From contig OX328124.1 in NCBI GenBank assembly GCA_946811695.1, positions 54,753,622-54,817,621 on the forward strand: a DNA stretch of 64,000 nt. The letters run 5' to 3'. Origin of the DNA: Gonocerus acuteangulatus (Eukaryota > Arthropoda > Insecta > Hemiptera > Coreidae). The first letter of the stretch is position 1. Each line of letters opens with the position of its first letter. The position numbers and the translations under genes are program-made. Shown piece by piece: positions 23,730 to 34,051 of the stretch. A model generated the notes under the pieces. The model was not told the origin of the DNA, made no database searches, and was given only the letters and a program-made list of their open reading frames with translations.

Positions 23730-24540
23730 TCCATTGTGAACCTTTAGTGCACTTGCGATCATTGAAGATCCTTAAGAATATTTCGTAAATAGATCCCAAG
23801 GGCACTTGCGTTTATCTGGGATCCTCAGAGTACTTGTGTTCCTTGAGGATACTCTGGGTACTAGCGTTTATCGAGGAATCTTAGGACATTTACGTCCATT
23901 GAAAATCCAGGAAACACTTGCTTCCATAGAGGATCTCAGTGTACTTGCGTACTTCGAATTCCTAAGAGTACGTGTTTATTGAGGATCATCAAAGCACTTG
24001 CGTTCATCTGGGATCCTCGCAGTACTTGTGCTCCTTGAGGATACTCTGGGTTTTTGCGTTTATCAATGAATCTCAGGACATTTACGTTCATTGAAAATTC
24101 TGAAAAAACTTGCTTTCATAGAGGATTCTTAGTGCACGTGCGTACTTCAAAAATCCTAAGAGTACGTGTTTATTGAGGATCCTCAAAGCACTTACCTATA
24201 TCTGGGATCCCCAGAGTACTTGTGCTCCTTGAAGAAACTCTGGGTACTTGCGTTTATCGAGGAATCTCAGGAAAATCCTGAAAACACTAGCTTTCACAGA
24301 GGATTCTCAGTGCACTTGCGTACTTCGAAAATCCTAAGATTACGTGTTTATTGAGGATGCTCAAAGCACCTGCGTCTATCTGGGATCCTCAGAGTACTTG
24401 CGTTTATCGAGGAATCTCAGAACGCTTGTGTTAATTGAAGATCCTGAACGCACTTTAATCGAGGATCCTCTGAGCACTTATGTTCATTGTGGCTCATAGC
24501 TCTTCTTGCGGAAACTTTAAAGCACGTTCGTTTATTTTGA
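23730..24540 (+). repeat. minisatellite with higher-order structure
   Basis: Built from diverged 27-28 bp units resembling CACTTGCGTTTATCGAGGAT plus CCTCAGAG. Recognisable sub-types recur in the same order: the TCTGGGATCC unit lies at about 23815, 24008, 24203 and 24380. That gives a higher-order period near 193 bp (about seven units), shortened in the last repeat. Short open frames here arise from the repeat itself. Confidence 0.88.
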
Positions 24541-25809
24541 TCTTATATAGGATACGCAATACACATTTCTAAATTAAACAATTTTATCTATTCATATAAT
24601 GCGACAACTACCACAACTAAATGACGAAACCATAACTTCTAATGTATTATTAAACTTAGATGTATATGGCAATACAATTTAGTTTGTATGGTCTCTCACT
24701 GGTAATTAATTCATAAATACTGTATTGCTGTGGTTGTAGTGGTAATATAAACAGCAATGAAATACTAACTCGACAGTTGAATTCGATATATTATGGGAAA
24801 ACATGACTAAAGTGTAATTTATTTGAGAGTTTTCTATAGAGAGTTCTTATTTCATCTCACACATATCGCAAAGTTATACATTCGGGACAGTTCTGTTTTG
24901 TATGTGTTGTATGTTATTGTCATGGATTATAATCCTAACTATGACTATAAAAATAGTCATGAAAAGTTTTGGATTCCTTTTATAAAATAGGTGACCATTT
25001 GAAAGCTTACTGAATTCTCTACTCTAATTTTAATGGTCCTGCAGACTACATTTATTGTCTGACTTAATTGTATAATTTTATTGTAATAAATATAGAAAAA
25101 GAAGCTCTTTGTATTTATGTAACAATCTTCTTGCTGTCAAATTGGCTCATGCTTTTATTACCACGAGGCTTTTAAATATTTAAAGAGTAAATTGTTTAAA
25201 AGTACAAACATACTATAGTTTTTATTGTTTTATCAGTCAATTGCTAAAGTACCAACATAAACGTTTCTACGAATGACTGGATATGTATTTCGTTTGTAGC
25301 TTTGATCTGTTCAAAGAGCGCCATTATCCATGATTAAGCTCCAAAACCTAAAGGTTAATTTCCTGTTAATTCATGTTTGGTGAATTTACCGGCGAACGAG
25401 TGGGAGGAGAGCTATTTACGTTACTGGACTCGGGGTTGAATTGTAAAGGGAATATTGCAACCTTTGTGAAGCAAGTCGGTCAACTTTAAATTGTAAACAC
25501 TGATTACTAAAACTTCAGGATCATAATTCCGTTTATATACATATAATGGTTAAAATGATATCTAGCTTAATTACAGAAATATTTTAAATGTTTTCAAAAA
25601 AGACTAAATGAAATTTACTTCAGGGTGCCCTCCTTTTCAAGGGGCACTCATAGTATCGTATATTGATCAAATATTCAGGTTTTCTTCTTTTTTTTTGTAT
25701 AATAAAAAACATTATAATGCCCGGGTATTGACCGTATCACCACCTTCTTTACTAGTTCCCCTTGTCATGCTGCTAGCTACTTCAGGCTTATGTCTGAGAA
25801 ACAATCCTC
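24541..25809. other. AT-rich intergenic DNA
   Basis: No domain recognised. The short frame at 25608-25823 overlaps the start of a PLE-like tail and is not credible as a gene. Confidence 0.5.
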
Positions 25810-25880
25810 ACATAAAACCTTGAGGAAGCATGACTAACGAAACGTCGGTATGAAGATGGTGGCATGGTCAACACCCTAAT
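25810..25880 (+). mobile_element. possible PLE tail with degenerate hammerhead
   Basis: TTGAGGAAGCATGACTAAC then GAAACGTCGGTA resembles the PLE tails here. GAAAC-GTCG-GTA keeps a plausible stem III and cleavage triplet, but CUGANGA has decayed to TTGAGGA and stem II is poor. Confidence 0.4.
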
Positions 25881-25930
25881 ACTGAAGTGTTTGTAATGAC
25901 TTGGACACTGGAAGTCTTCTAGATAAATGA

Positions 25931-26450
25931 CTATCCCCCAAAAAACATAAATGTGAAATAGAGGCCAAGTCCCCCCCCCCCAAAATATTGGCCAATACAA
26001 GAGATGATACAAGAAAGAAATGTCCAAGTTCATTACATTGAAGACCTATTAGTTACTTACTAAGAACAGTAAAGGCACTTCAACTGACCTTTAAAAACAA
26101 CAATAAAAACACTTATCTCCAGTTACTAAAACATCACTTTCCTCAACCAGGTATATTCTTAAACTTGGCAATGTTTTACTTGTGCCGAAATTATCTTTAG
26201 AGAGAAAACTAAACATTACCAAGTTTAAGAATATACCTGGTTGAGGAAAGTGATGTTTTAGTAACTGAATATAAGTATTTTTATTGTTGTTTTTAAAGGT
26301 CAGTTGAAGTGCCTTTACTGTTCATAGTAAGTAACTAATAGGTCTTCTAAGTAATGAACTTGGACATTTCTTTCTTGTATCATCTCTTGTATAGGCAAAT
26401 ATTTGCGGGGGGGACTTGGCCTCTATTTCACATTTATGTTTTTTGGGGGA
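25931..26450. repeat. 520-bp palindrome
   Basis: 25931-26176 matches the reverse complement of 26211-26450 with small differences, mainly a C/G run and a few bases. A 34-bp spacer lies between. No coding content. Confidence 0.9.
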
Positions 26451-26612
26451 TCTCATTACTTTTTTCTAAGTATTAATTAAAATTTAGTTGCCGCATACCT
26501 ACTGGCTTTTGTAATTCATATAAAGTCAGGGCCTTTGGATTCTGCATAAAGTTCTCTTTACTGCTTGATATTTGATACCAATAAGTAGCATACCTATCTA
26601 CATCTAATCACT

Positions 26613-27023
26613 AGACTAGAAAAGCTAGAAGCTCTTCCAGATGGCAGTACTCTAGAGGACCAATTGATTGCTTTCTTAACTAAATTATTACACTGTAAAA
26701 CACAGGAACCTCATCCCGAGGATAAAGATCACAATAGGGAAAGTGTAGAAGGCCTTCAAGAAAAAGATAAGAACAAAGACGATACGTTTTGAGTTTGTGA
26801 TCCTAAACTTTGTAATTTAGATGACTCGACTTTGAAAAACTTAGTATCTGCTTTCAAGTATGTTATGCAGTTAACCCCTACGACTTTATTTACAACATTT
26901 TAGAAAGAAGTCAAACAGTTGTTGTTAGGATGCTTCGAAATGTTTCTTAAAACATCAAATATAGGTTCTCCTTGCCAAGACGATTCATTTGATACCCCAC
27001 ATGATGGGCTTCAGAAGGAATGA
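26613..27023 (+). pseudogene. unrecognised decayed coding frame
   Basis: A single 136-codon frame with only two stops (26790 TGA, 26901 TAG) before the TGA at 27021. Random DNA of this composition would have many more. It starts RLEKLEALPDGSTLEDQLIA, has a charged stretch (QEKDKNKDDTF), and later LKNLVSAFKYVMQLTP. I do not recognise the family. It may be a TE ORF end or a processed host gene. Its last 30 codons belong to the direct repeat that flanks the following tandem array. Confidence 0.5.
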
Positions 27024-27710
27024 TGGCATTCCGATGGAAAAAAAAGTACAAAACACCATAGGTAATATGACAGTCCCCTATCAAGACCTACCTGTGTGCT
27101 AAGTTTGGTGAAAATAGGCCAAACGGTGTGGATTTGTATAAGGAATAAACGTACAGACTGACAGCTGAAAGACCTTTTTGACCTAGCCTAGTGCATTCCC
27201 CGGACCAAGACCTACCTGTGAGCCAAATTTGGTCAAAATCGATCAAATGGTGTGAATTTGTGTAAGGAACAGACATGCAGACAGACAGCTGATTGACGAT
27301 TTTGACCTAGTCTATGCCACTTCCCGGATCAAGACCTACCTGTGTGCCAAGTTTGGTGAAAATAGGCCAAACGGTGTGTATTTGTACAAGGAACAAACAG
27401 ACAGACAGACAGCTGATAGACAATTTAACCTAACCTATGATTCTCCTCGTATCAAGACCCACCCGTGTCCCAAGTTTGGTCAAAATCGGTCAAATAGTTC
27501 GTATTTGTATAAGGAAGGAACATACAGGCATATGGCTGGTATAAGATTTTTACCTAGCCTATATGCGTCTAAATGTTTCTTAAAACATCAAATATAGGTT
27601 CTTCATACCGATACGATTCATTTGATACCCCACATCATGGGTTTCGGACGGAATGATGGGGTTCCGAAGGAAGTACAAAACTGGCACCGCCCCCCCCCCC
27701 GAAAGCGGAG
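26937..27710 (+). repeat. direct repeats enclosing a 124-bp tandem array
   Basis: A roughly 120-bp sequence beginning AAATGTTTCTTAAAACATCA occurs at about 26940 and 27571. Between them are four diverged 124-bp units, with TCAAGACCTACCTGTGTG-like words at 27081, 27205, 27329 and 27452. Each includes AAGTTTGGTGAAAATAGGCC and a CAGACAGACAGCTG-type segment. The arrangement suggests array growth inside a once-continuous repeat. Confidence 0.87.
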
Positions 27711-30064
27711 TCAAACAAAACTTTTCCGGATTTTTTTTTTGTTTTAATTACATCCTCATATCTATCATCCTGCAAAATTTCAAGTCTCTGGCATCATGGG
27801 AAGTGCCTAATAATTTTGATGAGTCAGTGAGTCCTATAAATCGCGATTTTCGAACGCTTATATCTCAAAAACTATTCGATGTAGAATTATGAAAATTTTT
27901 AGTTTCACTCACATCTAGTAGTACAATACCTGTGTAAAATTTCATAACTTTATCTTTACCTGGTTGAATGTTATGCGAGGGTAAAAATCGGCTCTAAGAC
28001 CGCCTGTAACATACACACAGTATGCTTAGGCCGGAACTTGGCCTGTCGTACTACCGTGCTCCTAGATATAGTCAGCCCACACAAAGCTAAACTCTTTATA
28101 GCTCTGGCACGAGCTGCCGAAAGTGCTAAGCGCAAAAAGTAAAAATAATTGTGAAGGAACGTGACGTCGTTTCATTTTACCGAAGATTTTCCTTCTCTGC
28201 TAGCAACTACATAAGTTAAAACGTGTACTCGAGAACAATGCACAAAAATAACTGATTTGTTTGATAAAAGTTTTACAATTTAATTTATTGGACTACTGAA
28301 ATATAATATTAATTTTACATGGTAGCTACACCTGATAAATAAAATAAAAATAAGAATAAATTGACGAATAAAATAGCGGATGAACCAGAACAATTCCAAA
28401 GTCGTACAGTAAAAGACTTAATTACTGAAATGGCGGAATAATCGTGCAGTTAATCAACCAGTAAGAAAAACCCATAGCATCACACGTATCGAAATTAAAC
28501 AGAAATATTTCAGGTAGTCAGATTTCAAAGAAATAAATAAATCGAGATACAAAATAAAATAACAAGAAATCGTAATTATATTTTTTTGCAAAAATGTACC
28601 CGCCAGGCTAGGATTTTCATTCAAGCGTGGATATTTTTCTTTCCTTTGGTCTGCGATTGTCTGTTGTTAAAATAATATAACTCATTTATTCTTGGTTTCG
28701 TGAATAAAACTAATGTTCAAAACTTCATTATTATAATAAAAAAAATTCTTAAAAACTTAAACTACTCATTTTTTAATAATCTTTTTTGTTGGGCTTACAT
28801 TGCATCCAGACATTGAATTTGGACCTCAAACTTTATAAATTCTATTGGACAGTTAGGGAATATGAGAGTGGTGTGAGTTAGGTGATGTATGGGATTTATT
28901 AAGGGTGGGGATGAAGTGCCCTTTTGTATTAATGGTGATCCGAATGTGCTTAACACACCAAGCAGAAGTTTAATGAGGTTTGTGCGAAGAGAGTTTTGGA
29001 AGACGAATTGATGATAGCGCGATTTATTAAACAGCCCGATTTAGGAAAATGGAAGTTTTGCATTTCGAACATTTCCTCTCGACGATCATAAAACGCAAAA
29101 TTAATTAAGTAAAGAACGAATGACTTAGTGTAATGACATGGTAAAATTATAATAAGGGAACCTCACATCGTAAAAAAGGTTTTCAGCTGTAAATTGAACT
29201 TGATAATTCAAGTACTGATATCTGTTGCTACCCGGTCAAAGTGCAGCTGAATAGTTGACAAATGTAACTTATTTTTACCGAACGTTTTACCGAGGTTTCT
29301 TAGCCTGTTCAATAATTATAAATAAAATATTTGAAGATTACATGTATGATTTGTCGCTTAAACCAAGGATGCCCAAGGTGTTAAACCCTTAATAATATTA
29401 TGCCCTAATATTACTAACATTAAAGTTTTTTTTTTTATAGTATAATAAGTGCATCTTTTCTGAAAAATGTAACATTTAAATTTAAAGGTGTGTAGAGGAG
29501 CACATGCTTTTACAGGGAGAGGCTGCTGGAGCCCGCGAGACAAAAAACTTTTTTGCGGGGAAACAACAATTTTTATGAATAAAAGAAAGAAAAAGGGACT
29601 CCAAAAGCCCTCCTATAAACCTTTTAGGGGCTTTAAAAGATCTTACGTATTTTGATATAGAGTGCAATTATTTTCGTGAAAGGTTCAGGGTTTGCAATTG
29701 TGTACTGTGAATAGGAGTATAGTTTCGTAAGTTTAGTGAACGAATTTGTTATCTTATATGAGCATCTATATCAGTGACAATATCTATCTTTTGAGGTTAG
29801 GATTCTAGAGTTTAGTTTTGAACGAAATAAATAGTAAAATTCTTACTTTGTTCTTAATTCTTAATTTTATTAGGAAGTAATACTTTGTAGTTAACTTCTG
29901 TAGAAAGTTATTATTTCGTATTAAATTGTGTTGATATTGTAGTTCTTTAAGTGCCAAGGAGGAATTTTTAATTTTTCTATAATAGCCACCCATCAGTTTA
30001 ATGTTGCACATAATCAATTTCTATCTCTATTTTAAAGCGACTATAAAATACGTAGATCAGTCAA
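27711..30064. other. no recognised gene
   Basis: Long AT-rich interval. A GC-richer patch at 27980-28130 has no identifiable RNA or coding content. Short frames at 29358-30017 show no domain. Confidence 0.5.
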
Positions 30065-30277
30065 TAATGCAGTTACATAATTAGGCACTCTTTGCCTAGA
30101 GAACGTTGATTCGATTCCCACAGGGGATGATTGCCGTTAAAAAAGGAAAAGGTATCAGCCTTATCGGATCTCCCCGTGGTCTAGTGGCTAACGCCTTCTA
30201 GTGGATTCTCATGCGGGAGATGGGGGTCTGAGACCCGCCTGCAGAAGAGATATTTCTCATCTAGGTAGGTGCGCCGC

Positions 30278-30312
<35 letters not shown>

Positions 30313-30375
30313 ACTTAAGAGGTATCAGCCTTATCTTACCCAGAATCTATGTTATAAATTCAAATAAATAAATAA
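30065..30375 (+). mobile_element. older tRNA-derived SINE, split by a younger SINE
   Basis: A near-consensus RNA polymerase III B box (GATTCGATTCC, 30108-30118) is followed by GGTATCAGCCTTATC and, after the young SINE, by TTACCCAGAATCTATG and an AATTCAAATAAATAAATAA tail. A relative at 53125-53285 shares the B box, the ATAACCCGGCCC-like block and the tail. The A box is degenerate. Confidence 0.65.
30150..30335 (+). mobile_element. young tRNA-derived SINE with 16-bp target duplication
   Basis: The 16-mer aggtatcagccttatc flanks the insert perfectly at 30150-30165 and 30320-30335. The insert has an A box (TGGTCTAGTGG), a degenerate B box (GGTCTGAGACC, 30225-30235) and a tRNA-unrelated TTTCTCATCT body. 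It ends in about 33 A residues (30279-30311). Related copies lie at 47.2/48.0 kb and 61.05 kb. It would be mobilised by a LINE. Confidence 0.93.
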
Positions 30376-30995
30376 TTAGTTAAATGTCATGCGACACCAC
30401 GTTTGACAAATATCAGCCAAGAGATAATTGAAACTAAGGATATTCCTAAAGAAATATCGCTATTTTCAAAAGCAAAACTCTCTTCCTGCTAAGTACTGTT
30501 ATTGAAGATCGTAACTACCCCAGAGTACAAGTTATAAACAGTTTATTCCGGTCCATAGAGAGCAACCATCCCTCAGAAGGAAAGTTTTTCCTACTCCATA
30601 CAGAGTTGTAACAAGTTCAGGTCTCGCAGGAGGGGGAAGGGCTAATGCAAATGAAATAGCTCCGAGTTGGAGAGGTAAGTCTCCCTATATTAGGGTTAGG
30701 GTTGGAGGCTAGTAATCATGGAGTACTTACAAGCCAAGAAAGCGGTGGAACTTCTACTACAACCAGCGCTTTAGAGAATGTTCGGATATCTATTATCAGC
30801 CGTTTTCATGAATAAGTCTCTTCTTTATCTCTACCCTTCTAATAATGCCACAGCCACGACCGCCCCTCTTCTTATCTACATATCTATAAAGGCCGTTTCA
30901 TCTACTTCCCCTTCTAAGCAATTCCTTCAGTATAAACCATGCATACTCACTTAGATATTTTCGGAAATTAGATTTAATTGTAATCTTTATAATTA
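30376..30995. other. no recognised gene
   Basis: Moderately AT-rich. No recognised repeat end or coding motif. Confidence 0.5.
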
Positions 30996-31286
30996 ACTAG
31001 CTGACCCGGCGAACTTCGTACCGCCTAACAGTCAATTCTTTAATTTTTTTTTTAATACTTATTCTGCTATTTAGGACACCCGGGCAGCTAGTAAGATAAA
31101 AAAAAAAGGAAATAACTTTATAAGTCGACAATTAAATTATGTCAAAAAATAAAAATTATAAAACTCTAAAATTCTATTAATAGTCACTAAAAAATCACAA
31201 TCAAAATTACAATATCAGATACCTACTTATTATATTTCATTTTATTTTTACTTATTCTAAATTAAGTTTCACTTTTATTGTAGTAC

Positions 31287-31457
31287 TTAATGGTACACGA
31301 CATTTTTTGTTTCATTACCTGACGCATAAATAAACAGACCAGATGGTTTTCCAACACGGGAACAGGCAATATACAATTGATCAAGCGAGAAACATGGGTT
31401 TTCTAGATTAATCCCACAAACACTTAATGACTGCCCTGGGATTTGTTTATAGTCAAA
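31287..31457 (-). pseudogene. Helitron helicase C-terminal end (PIF1-like motifs V and VI)
   Basis: Reverse frame from 31457: FDYKQIPGQSLSVCGINLEN, corresponding to helicase motif V (normally INKSQGQ). Then DQLYIACSRVGKPSGLFIYA, motif VI with the conserved SRV, and a stop at 31287. It is the authentic C-terminus of the rolling-circle transposase, joined directly to the N-terminal fragment by an internal deletion. That makes the element non-autonomous. Confidence 0.9.
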
Positions 31458-31463
31458 CTGAGT

Positions 31464-31691
31464 TCATAGGTCCAATAGTAACAGGCACTGTAATGAATTC
31501 ACAGCAGCTCGATTCAAACTTGCACGATTATTAGTCGAATGTCGCGCTTCCCGGATCTGTCTTAACCGAATTCTTTCACGTTCATTGCGATCTTCACGTT
31601 CCTGGGCAGTACGATTAGATTGATAATTAATTTGATGCGTTGCATTTCGAGTTCTTCTGCCGAAATTTGTCCGCCGCCTTATAGGAGGCAT
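31464..31691 (-). pseudogene. Helitron Rep/helicase N-terminal fragment
   Basis: The likely start is the ATG at 31691 (MPPIRRRTNFGRRTRNATHQ), the basic N-terminus typical of Helitron proteins. An Arg/Glu-rich stretch of the form EREDRNERERIRLRQIREAR follows. After about 70 residues it runs out of recognisable sequence and stops at 31464. The Rep nuclease (HUH) domain and most of the helicase are missing, deleted between this piece and the helicase end at 31457. Confidence 0.82.
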
Positions 31692-32167
31692 ATTTAGTAA
31701 GTCACACACAACACATTAGTAATTTTATAAAAATTTGTAGCTTTTAGATTTAATAATATTATAGTTACTCAGCAAAGAGACGTTTACATTTCAAGTGATA
31801 TGTACATTTTACCACAGACAATTTACATTTTACCATAGACAATTTGTTTTTGAGTAATGTTACCATCGTATAAATATTAAAAAATATTGACATTAATATT
31901 TATACGATACAAATGTCACTCAATTGTTTTGCCTTCCCAGAACCCCTCCACTAACACTTTATGGTGTGGTATTAAAGTTCAAATTGACCTTTAAGTATTA
32001 TTACAAATCTCCAAGTATGGGAATAGAAGAAAGTCAAGTCTTTTTTACTGCGTTAATGCAAATATAAATTAATTTAAATTGCATTATTAACATGTTATTC
32101 TAATGTCACCTAGTGATTACATGTTCTTACTTATTTATTTTTTTTGCTTATACACAAATAACCAAAT

Positions 32168-32675
32168 ACGTTAACTGTTAAAAATATTATAATTGAGAAC
32201 ATATGTTTTTATTTAAAAATTAATTTGCGTTAAGGAAGTGAAAAAGACCCGAAAAGTGTTGTTTTTAGACTTTTTCGGGCAATTTTTTTAATTTTTCTCT
32301 CCGTAAGAACCATCCTCGTAGTTCAAGGAATATTATAAAAAAAAGAATTAGCGAAATCGGTTCAGTTGTTCTCGAGATTTGCGTTTACCAACACATTTAG
32401 CGATTCATTTTTATATAATAGAGATATACAAATACGTTAACTGTTAAAAATATTATAATTGAGAACATATGTTTTTATTTAAAAATGAATTTGCGGTAAG
32501 GAAGTGAAAAAGACCCGAAAAGTGTTGTTTTTAGACTTTTTCAGGCATTTTTATTAAATTTTTCTCTCTGTAAGAACCATCCTCGCAGTTCAAGGAATAT
32601 TATAAAAAAAGAATTTGCGAAATCGGTTCAGTTGTTTTCGAGATTTGCGCTTACCAACACATTTAGCGATTCATT
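32168..32675 (-). repeat. tandem duplication of the Helitron 5' region
   Basis: 32168-32410 and 32433-32675 are about 95% alike (period 265), both ending at the Helitron 5' terminus as read in reverse. They indicate a tandem 5'-end array. Confidence 0.92.
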
Positions 32676-32807
32676 TTAGCACTTTCCTCCGAAGGAAAGT
32701 AGCTATTGAGGTTGGACTCATGACGGAATTTTTGAAAAAATTTCTTCAAATCTTTATCGATCCTACTTAGTAGACAACGAAAATGACCCCCGTTAAAATT
32801 TATATCT

Positions 32808-32888
<81 letters not shown>

Positions 32889-33643
32889 TGTTAACACGAT
32901 AGCGGCCAGAGTTTTTGTTTTTTTCGTCACGAAACTTGGTATAAAGTATTCAATTAGCAAACGATTGAACGAGTTCGTTAACCACCAAAGTCGGTCCACC
33001 GGAAGGGGGGGTTTACCCCGAACCCAAAACACTAATGTCAGCCGTAATATTTGTTATATTTCAACGAAACTTGGTATTCGTAGTGGTAATCTACAGGTAA
33101 ATATGTGTTGTAAAAATAAACTAAATCGGTTAATTAGAAGGGGGGTTTACTCCGGACCCTAATTCCTAATATACTCATTCCGGTCGTAATTTCTGCTGTA
33201 TTGTAACGAAACGCGGTATACGTCGTGGGTAACTCATGAGAAAGAAGTGTTGTAAAAATGAGCAGAATCGGTCAATCGGAAAGCGGGGGTTTAATTTGTA
33301 ATATATTTCAATAGAAAAGCCCGCCAGACGTAGGTTCACAAAACCGCCGAAAGGAGCGCTTTCTACCACTAGATTGACTGTATCCTGTTCCTAAGTTAGA
33401 TCAAAATACGATAATATGAGGTTTTTTGTATTTATTACGTAGTGTAATAGGTACCATGTGTAAACATAACTCTGGAAGCAAATTAATAATTGATCAGTTA
33501 CTCATTACAAATTTAAAAGAGAAGTATTCATGTTTTTATTTTATTTATGTAGGATATTTTAAGCAAATTGTTCTGGAAAGCAGTCTACACTACCCAAATT
33601 CTGAGGAAAGTGCTTAGTTATGCAGCTCCTGCGTGACGGACTT
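32676..33643 (+). mobile_element. family X, full-length copy 2
   Basis: TTAGCACTTTCCTC to GGACTT, 968 bp, with the AT microsatellite at 32817-32885 and two modules instead of four. It sits inside the T run of the outer Helitron 5' end. The inner Helitron end (32395-32424) shows the uninterrupted sequence with five T. Filled-site T runs of four and five leave no room for a target duplication if X is TTAGC...GGACTT. Confidence 0.88.
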
Positions 33644-33764
33644 TTTATATAATAGATGGCTCTTGGAAACGATGGACACTGCATAGTCTATTAAGTTTCA
33701 TTAAAACATGGATCCTATTTCACCGGAAGAATCGGTTTTAGGTCAGGCACGTAAAAGAAAAAAC

Positions 33765-33903
33765 CTGAGAGACTGCTGATATGAAGTCTTCCTGAAGAAA
33801 GCTGTCCGCCAGCGCCTGCCTACCGCAACGGGTCTGGGCGGGTCGCCAGGTAGTGGCATCGATAACAGTCATCCATAGTAAACAAATAGACATATATTCC
33901 CTC
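33765..33903 (+). repeat. dispersed GC-richer repeat, copy 1
   Basis: Shares CCGCCAGCGCCTGCCT, GGGTCTGGG, a GGCATCGATA block and AAATAGACATATATT in the same order with 59103-59247. Identity unknown. Confidence 0.75.
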
Positions 33904-34051
33904 ATCTCTATTTTCCACTTATAAAATTATCATTATTCAAATAAAAATAAACAATTTGACTAGGCAAAAAGGAAATCAACTCCATAACTTCGGAATTCAA
34001 AATTCGTAAATAACCTCCACTTCCCTAGCGTTAATAGCTAGGGGTAGATAG

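Larger units (their letters stand above)
30996..33656 (-). mobile_element. internally deleted Helitron 3 with duplicated 5' ends
   Basis: Read in reverse: 5' end A|TCTCTATTATATAAAAATG at 32424 and a second, outer 5' end (TCTATTATATAAAA) at 33656. The 3' end is CTAGT at 30996, followed by T, preceded by the GC-rich terminal segment. It retains only the start and end of the Rep/helicase gene. The 265-bp 5' region is tandemly duplicated, and the outer copy is split by X. Canonical A|T insertion context is present at both sides. Confidence 0.88.

Noticed and set aside
23700..24540. CRISPR-like array in the 28-bp minisatellite
   Set aside because: No unique spacers; units are contiguous diverged tandem repeats in eukaryotic DNA.
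30065..30235. Functional tRNA genes at 30.1, 53.1 and 61.06 kb
   Set aside because: A and B boxes are present but no cloverleaf acceptor pairing; tails and target duplications show SINEs.
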